From positions 98,753,205 to 98,817,204 of the forward strand of contig NC_080041.1 of the NCBI RefSeq assembly GCF_012489685.1: a stretch of 64,000 nt of DNA, written 5' to 3'. Position 1 is the stretch's first letter. Every line of letters starts with the position of its first letter. The notes beneath the pieces were generated by a model. It did no database searches, had not been told where the DNA came from, and was given only the letters and a program-made list of their open reading frames with translations. This document shows positions 58,205 through 64,000 of this stretch, piece by piece. Position numbers and translations under genes: made by a program. This DNA is from Lotus japonicus. Lineage: Eukaryota; Streptophyta; Magnoliopsida; Fabales; Fabaceae.

Positions 58205-60682
58205 TATCTCTCCATTATTATAAGAGGTGTATGAATGAAGAGAGGTCAGTGCTTTCGTAAAATAGAGTATAAATTAGTGTAATAATAAAAATAATAAATG
58301 GAATGTAAGTGTAAATTGTCTAATTAAAAATGAATGTAACTAATTTTAGAATTATATATGTAATGTGGTTCAATATCATTATATAGTTTAATTGAGTGTT
58401 TGTATAAAACTATTTTACAGTCATCCATGTAAAAGTATACTTAAATATATGCCATAAAGTATACTAAAAGTACATACTCTACATCGTTCATCCATTGAAG
58501 AAATTCTGAAGCAATCTATCTATTCAAAATATAGGGAGATTGATGAAAGAGTAATTGAGTTTTAATTGACTAAGCCACTTTTTTCTCATAAATAATTAAC
58601 TCAGTCGATCATAATGTTTTACCTTTCATCTCTTCACTATCATGATGATAATTTCAATTTTCAAATTTAGTTTTTGGCCATCATCATGCCGAAACTTTAA
58701 GGCAAAAATTAATTAAAGTACTTATGTATAGTTTGAATTTATTAAAGACGTACGAGTTTTCATTCTAAGGAAATCTACACAAAAGGTACTCTAATGGAGT
58801 TTATTATCAAACAAAATTTATAAACTATCATGACTCATGGAGTTTTGTAATTAAATATTACAGTGATGTTATATTAATGTACTACAAATTAGTTAAAGAA
58901 AAAAGAAAAGAAACCACGCATCAAGTCATCAACCATTAGTTCAGACTTCACACGCAACAAACCATATATCAAATCAAAGTCAACTTTCATAAAGAACTAA
59001 AAACTCAAGACGTCATTCAGTATTTTAGACAATTTTTATAATGGTTTGCTTGTTATTTCAATGTTTACTTAACTTTATATAAACTGGACAATATTATTTT
59101 ATTCTTAAATTGAATATTAAATAAATTCGTGTTAAACTGTAAAAGAAAATAAATATTTTTTTTACATCGGAAAGATAAATTAAACTCTTTAAATATTGAT
59201 CTCTATATATATGTCCACAATTGTTACCATTTGGACTATCATTCGGGGACGAAAATAAATACGTTGTTCTTATATAAACCGTCCGAAAAGAGAAGAGACA
59301 TACAAGCTTTATTTATTTTCAGAAAAATAAATAATTTTTCCTATTTTATATATACGATTTTTTTTCACTGTTATCTCTCATCATTAATTTCTCATCATTT
59401 ATATTTTCCTTTATTTCTAATCTTTTAGAAGGTACTATTGGAAAAATGTCAAATATGAGTATCTTGAAAGTAAAAGTTAAATAGAAACAATTTTCTCAAA
59501 GTGGGAAGGTTTTGTTTATTTAACGTAAAAAAGTTGGAAGTTTTTTTTTTTTTTTTAAATGAAAGTGGGAAGTTAAATAGAAACAAAGTGAGTTTAAAAA
59601 AAAATATAGAAACAGAGTGAAAAAAGTATTAAATAATTTCATTTAATTACTTTCTTTAATTGGCGGGGCAGAGCCGAGTTCATTTAACTACTAATTAAAA
59701 GTTTAATCAGTTATCCGTTAATTTTATTCATATAGTACAATAAATAAAATTCACAGATAATGACAAACATAATATCGAGAATAAAAAAATATTTTCTTAA
59801 CTTAATGTTTTCAAAATTTATTGCCAGTTTCGTAAATCATACACAACTTTAAAAAAGGAAACTATCTGTCTTGTTCATATTGCACGTTTTTCTCGAGGTA
59901 TATGTGGACTTCTCCTTGGAGGCAGATATAATTAATTAATTAATTAAATATAATTTTCCCATTATTTGACCAATTTTATAATGTATTAATCTGCCACAAA
60001 GGGACATCCATATTTTCTTCTCGGACTAAAATAAAATAAAAAACATTAATATACTTCACATAAATAAAAAATTATTTAAATACAATTTTTTATTCTTTTG
60101 TAGTCCTAAATTTATTTATTATTGTATCAACAATTTATTTTGTCAGCAATTTTTTCTCTCAATAATGCAACTATGCAACTGATGAACTTCTGAAAATATA
60201 TCTTTCGACTTTGTTATGGAGTCTAGTCTTAACTACTTTCGTTATAAAAAACTCGCTCTTTAAATATTATTGAGATAGGAAGTGTTTAAAACAAGACATA
60301 TCAATCTATTAACAAGTAATTAAACTCATTATTGCTTTTTTCAGTTTCAACTTATAACATATGGTAAAATTTAGATAACATCTCAAGAGACATTTTAATG
60401 ATAATGTAAACAGTAATTTTTTTTTTTCATTTTAGGAAAAATCATCTTTATCAAATTTCTCAACAAACTTACAGAATTACTTATGCATATGGTCTCAAGG
60501 CAAATACTCTACAGTCTACACAACAGTCACTTCCAACTAACTCTGCACGTGAATTAACCGAACTACACAAGAACAACTCTATTAAATTGGTCATGGGAAC
60601 ATATTTTAAGATAAGGAATAAAGAAAAAAAAAATGAAAATATACTCTCTCAAACAATCATACAAGAGTTTGGAAATCTTTAA
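58205..60682. other. AT-rich intergenic DNA, about 2.5 kb
   Basis: No gene is supported. Contains a SINE remnant near 59,159-59,250 and long A/T runs. Short ORFs here have no recognisable domains. Confidence 0.55.
59159..59250 (-). repeat. SINE remnant related to 25,309-25,418
   Basis: Shares the tail and body order TTTTTTTTACA, CGGAAAGATAAATT and, at the far end, CCA-TTG-ACTATCATTCG with the SINE at 25.3-25.4 kb. The middle is more diverged. Confidence 0.5.
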
Positions 60683-62184
60683 CATACACAAGTAAAAACT
60701 TGTGTAAAGTTACACAAGCACCTTTTAACCTATGGTAGTAAGTTTTTAAATTTTTTTAAAAAAAAATAATTGAAAAACAAAAAATATATTTATTAGTGAA
60801 TTAGTTAATTATGGATTTAGGTTAATCACATCTAAGTTGATCTTCATCCTCAAATTCATGTTCATCATTTAACTTCTTCATTCCTCAGACAAAGCTTCAA
60901 GCTTTTTAACCCATCAAACTCTTTTTTTTATTTTAACCTAATTATCCCTAATTACTTCACTCTCCTCTCTCCTCTCTCCCCACCTATCACCATTGTTCCT
61001 TCCTCTGGAATGAAAATTGCTCTCTACCTCTGCAATCATCCATTTCCTGGATCTGGATTTTGAAATATTTTTCTGGATATGGGGTGGGGTTTTAGGCATG
61101 AACACATGAACCTTCAACTCCAAAATCATCATAACCTTCAGCTTTTTGCTTGTATTGATCAAAGTTCTTATCACCGTTCAGCAATTAATGCTTTCTGCAG
61201 TAGCAATTAAAAAGAATAATGGAAAACCAATGAGTCATACAAACTTCAGACTAACAAAGCAACTTTTGATATTTTTTGAATGCTGGCACGTGAGCAATTT
61301 GTTATCCCATATGGTAAACCTTTTGTGCAGTCCTCACCAACATCTCATTCATAATATTCCTCTCCTCCTCTTGCGGTTAATTTCCTCTTCAACCTTCCCC
61401 CAACACAACCTTGGGGAGTTGACACACACGCACCCATGTCATTAAACAGCCCTCTTCCTCCACAGATCCCTCACCAACGACAATCATATAAGAAAGGAAC
61501 CACATGGTGTTCTTCAATCCTTGCAAAAACTGATCTGGGTTTTTCATTTCCAGATCTCGTAAACCTCCAGATCGAGGAAGCCTCCATGCTCCCCCAATCC
61601 ACCAGAACCACCGCGAGACCACCGCAACCAAATCAGACCTGAAATTAGCCTTTATCTACAACCCAGAAACCCATCACCATCGGTCACCACTCCACAACCA
61701 AACCGCAGACCCGCATGGAACCCAGATCTGAGGAGCTCCACAACCAAACAACGTCGGATCGGACCTTGTGAGGGAGGAGCGTGGCGCGTGGCGGCTGCGC
61801 GGTTTTGTTGAGGAAAGAAGGAGAAGAGGTGGTGGTGCGGTTGAGAAGGAAGGAAATGAGGTCAGGAGGGAGAAGGAGGTGGTGGTGGCGGCACGGCCAT
61901 AGGAGAGATGAAGAGGTGGCAGCTAGGGTTTTATGCTTGTAGTGAAGATGGAGAATTTTCTTCTGCTCTGATGGACTGATGGTTAAGGGTTTTTGTTGGA
62001 TGATATGATGAAAATAATTTTTTTTTCTGGGTTTTAGTTGTTAAGGTGATAATGAAAAAGATTAGTATAAATATTGTGATTAATAAAATATGTTTTTTGA
62101 ATTTTTTAAAAAAAAACCTGAAAACCTACTATAATAGGTCAAAAGGTGCTTGTGCAACCTTACACAAGTTTTTACTTGTGTATA
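60683..62184. mobile_element. non-autonomous TIR element, 1.5 kb, with GC-rich interior
   Basis: Inverted ends of about 60 bases: ATACACAAGTAAAAACTTGT at left and its reverse complement at right, continuing with ACACAAGCACCTTTTAACCTA against GCACAAGCACCTTTTGACCTA. TTAA or TTA borders both sides, but the exact TSD is unclear. The interior has a GC-rich, GGTGGTGG-containing part at 61,700-61,910. No transposase. Superfamily is uncertain (Mutator-like or Harbinger-like). Confidence 0.7.
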
Positions 62185-63450
62185 TTAAAGGCCTCCCAGG
62201 AGTTTGCTCTCTCTCGGATTTTCTTAACCTTTATCAAGTTTTCTTCCTCCCCACACATCCACGCTGCCACTCCACATATATTTAGTACTATGATAAGTTA
62301 TACTACGAGAATAGAATTGAACACAAGCATATAAGACTAATAATTAACGTTATACAATTACACATTTAAGAGAGTAATAAACTAGAAATTTAATGTTTGT
62401 AACATGTAAATTAACGTTATGCACCAAAAACCAATAAATAATACTCCAATTAAGCAAGAGATAGGAAACAAGAAAACTTCAATTGCCAATTAACAAGTGT
62501 AGTAGAAAGAGAAATATTTTATGTTCAAGCCTCGTATACCTTCTATTTAATTAACAAAAAAACAATACTGCTTCTGTTGCAGAAGCAAGCATACACTAAT
62601 TTACCAAGTGGGACATGTCTTTAAATTTTGTGTCTGTACTACATGCATGTGAGAAGCAGTTAGGCCAAGAAATAGTTCAGCTGGGTCCACATTTTTCCTA
62701 CCCTAAACTCAAACGGTGATTTATTGTCTAATTCATGTCTATATGTGAGACAAAAGGTATGCCCCCTATCTATATCAAGACAATAAACTGCAGGCAGTGG
62801 CACTTCATTTAATGGTTGGCATGGTTTTCATAATGACAAAAAATTAATCACATTTAGTAAAAAAGGTTCACTTTTTTAATATTTAAGTGCATTGAATATT
62901 TAGTAGAAGGAGTTTTGTTGCCACTAAAGATTACACCTGACTCAAAAATTACCTCACTAAATGGTTGAAACCAAAAAAAAGTTATTGGATGGTTTTTTTC
63001 TCATATACAAAACTCAAGCTTAATTTCTTACTTAAGAAAGTTAAATATGTACCAATTGAGCTAACAACCAGCTTGTTAGTTTTTATTCCTTTCTAGTTGT
63101 ACTTTCTGTAATTCATTCATGCATGGTCGTTAGTCGATCATACATTAAAAATGGATTGGATACTTATAATATAAACAAGCAATCAATTATGTGTCATATA
63201 TATTTTGTTCTTACATGTAGCAGTTGTCTCATAGTTCTGGAATCTATTGGAGTCATCAACACTTACTTTTGTTTTGAGTAATTGCAAAAGGTCTCAAGGG
63301 TCACATCTTTGGGACCACAGACATGGAATCTAATTCTATATCTAAATCATCATTAATTACATATTGGATATGCAACTCATATATTATGAAATTATGACTA
63401 GGAGAAAGGGATGGGATACCTTGTGTTGTGTGTGTATATATATTAAAAAT
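62185..63450. other. AT-rich intergenic DNA
   Basis: No gene supported. A SINE-like piece on the minus strand is near 63,000-63,065 (TTAGCTCAATTGGTACAT, a box-A-like start). Confidence 0.5.
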
Positions 63451-63879
63451 GGTTAAATATGCTTGAGGTTTTTTCTTTTTGATTTTGTGAGAGGAAGTAA
63501 TTAAATTGAGTCCGTGAAATAAATTCTTTAGATGTTATTCTTGTAAAAAATTTAAATTACATCTAATCTTTCTTCTTCAACCATCTGATCCTCTTCTTTC
63601 ACCTTAATCTTCCTAAATCTTACCCAGATTAAAAACTCCCAAAATGAAAAACCTATCACGTGAATGAGGAATGATTAGATGTGATTTAAAAAAGTTTAGA
63701 GGAATTAAAACTGATACGAATAAGTCTACATGGTCACCTCAGCTGATTAGGCTGGCCACATGGATGGTTAACTGGTCAAAATTGACGATACATGGACATA
63801 ATAACTTAATTCGACTATTTTTTTTCAAGGACCCAATATAATTCCTTTTCAGATCAGGAACCTCTAAAGTATTTAAACC
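63451..63879. mobile_element. Mutator-like MITE, about 430 bp
   Basis: Imperfect inverted ends of about 70 bases: GGTTAAATATGCTTGAGGTT at left against GGTTTAAATACTTTAGAGGT read from the right, and TTGAGTCCGTGAAA against TTGGGTCCTTGAAA further in. No coding. The flanks are similar (ATTAAAAAT and TAATAAAAT) but not an exact 9-base TSD. Confidence 0.55.
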
Positions 63880-64000
63880 TAATAAAATCAGCCTTTAATG
63901 TAGTCATTTTTCTCTCCCTAACACAATTAATCACTTACTACAGTTGAGAAACATATTGTCTTTTCAGTATATGGCTTGACCTCAAAGGCATATAAATGTA
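63880..64000. other. window edge, nothing recognised
   Basis: Short AT-rich end of the window. Confidence 0.5.

Overview
The window is a gene-poor stretch of a plant nuclear genome, AT-rich and with intron-rich genes. The retroelement families and protein features suggest a eudicot, probably a papilionoid legume; this is an inference, because no database comparison was possible.

Four host genes can be supported. (1) 1.5-16.4 kb, minus strand: a complete MED12 gene, the Mediator kinase-module subunit. It has 12 coding exons joining in frame to 2,268 residues, plus a non-coding first exon. (2) 27.5 kb, plus strand: a 75-residue single C2H2 zinc-finger protein with a DLN-type EAR motif. (3) 37.0-40.1 kb, plus strand: a 141-residue charged protein of unknown function with three coding exons. 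Its 5' leader is split by a hAT-type insertion. (4) 43.1-48.2 kb, minus strand: a 916-residue TRM32-like protein (TON1-recruiting-motif superfamily) with a C-terminal DUF4378 domain.

The rest is dominated by transposable elements, many with both ends and target-site duplications (TSDs) readable. 16.5-17.9 kb: long-TIR (Mutator-like) element just upstream of MED12. 18.4-22.6 kb: two nested solo LTRs. 23.7-24.3 kb: inverted relative of the inner LTR. 25.5-26.9 kb: Stowaway MITE split by a Harbinger-type element. 27.9-32.1 kb: CACTA element carrying exon-intron pieces of two host genes, an inactive LRR receptor kinase and a kelch protein. 32.2-32.9 kb: Helitron-like end. 33.8-36.1 kb: L1 RNase H remnant split by a Harbinger deletion derivative (family A), itself split by a MITE (family B). 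36.2, 37.1 and 40.5 kb: three hAT-type elements with 8-bp TSDs. 42.2-42.7 kb: Helitron-like end carrying a copy of part of the neighbouring TRM32-like gene. 48.5-52.6 kb: 5'-truncated L1. 52.9-58.2 kb: a MITE of family B split by a near-complete PIF/Harbinger element of family A, with a Myb-like ORF and a frameshifted transposase. 60.7-62.2 and 63.5-63.9 kb: further TIR elements.

The most unusual observations are the reciprocal nesting of families A and B, two-gene capture in the CACTA element, the neighbour-gene fragment beside a Helitron end, and several tiny (13-30 bp) poly(A)-tailed insertions flanked by target-site duplications that look like extremely 5'-truncated retrotransposon scars. 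No tRNA or rRNA gene, CRISPR array or bacterial-type operon was seen.
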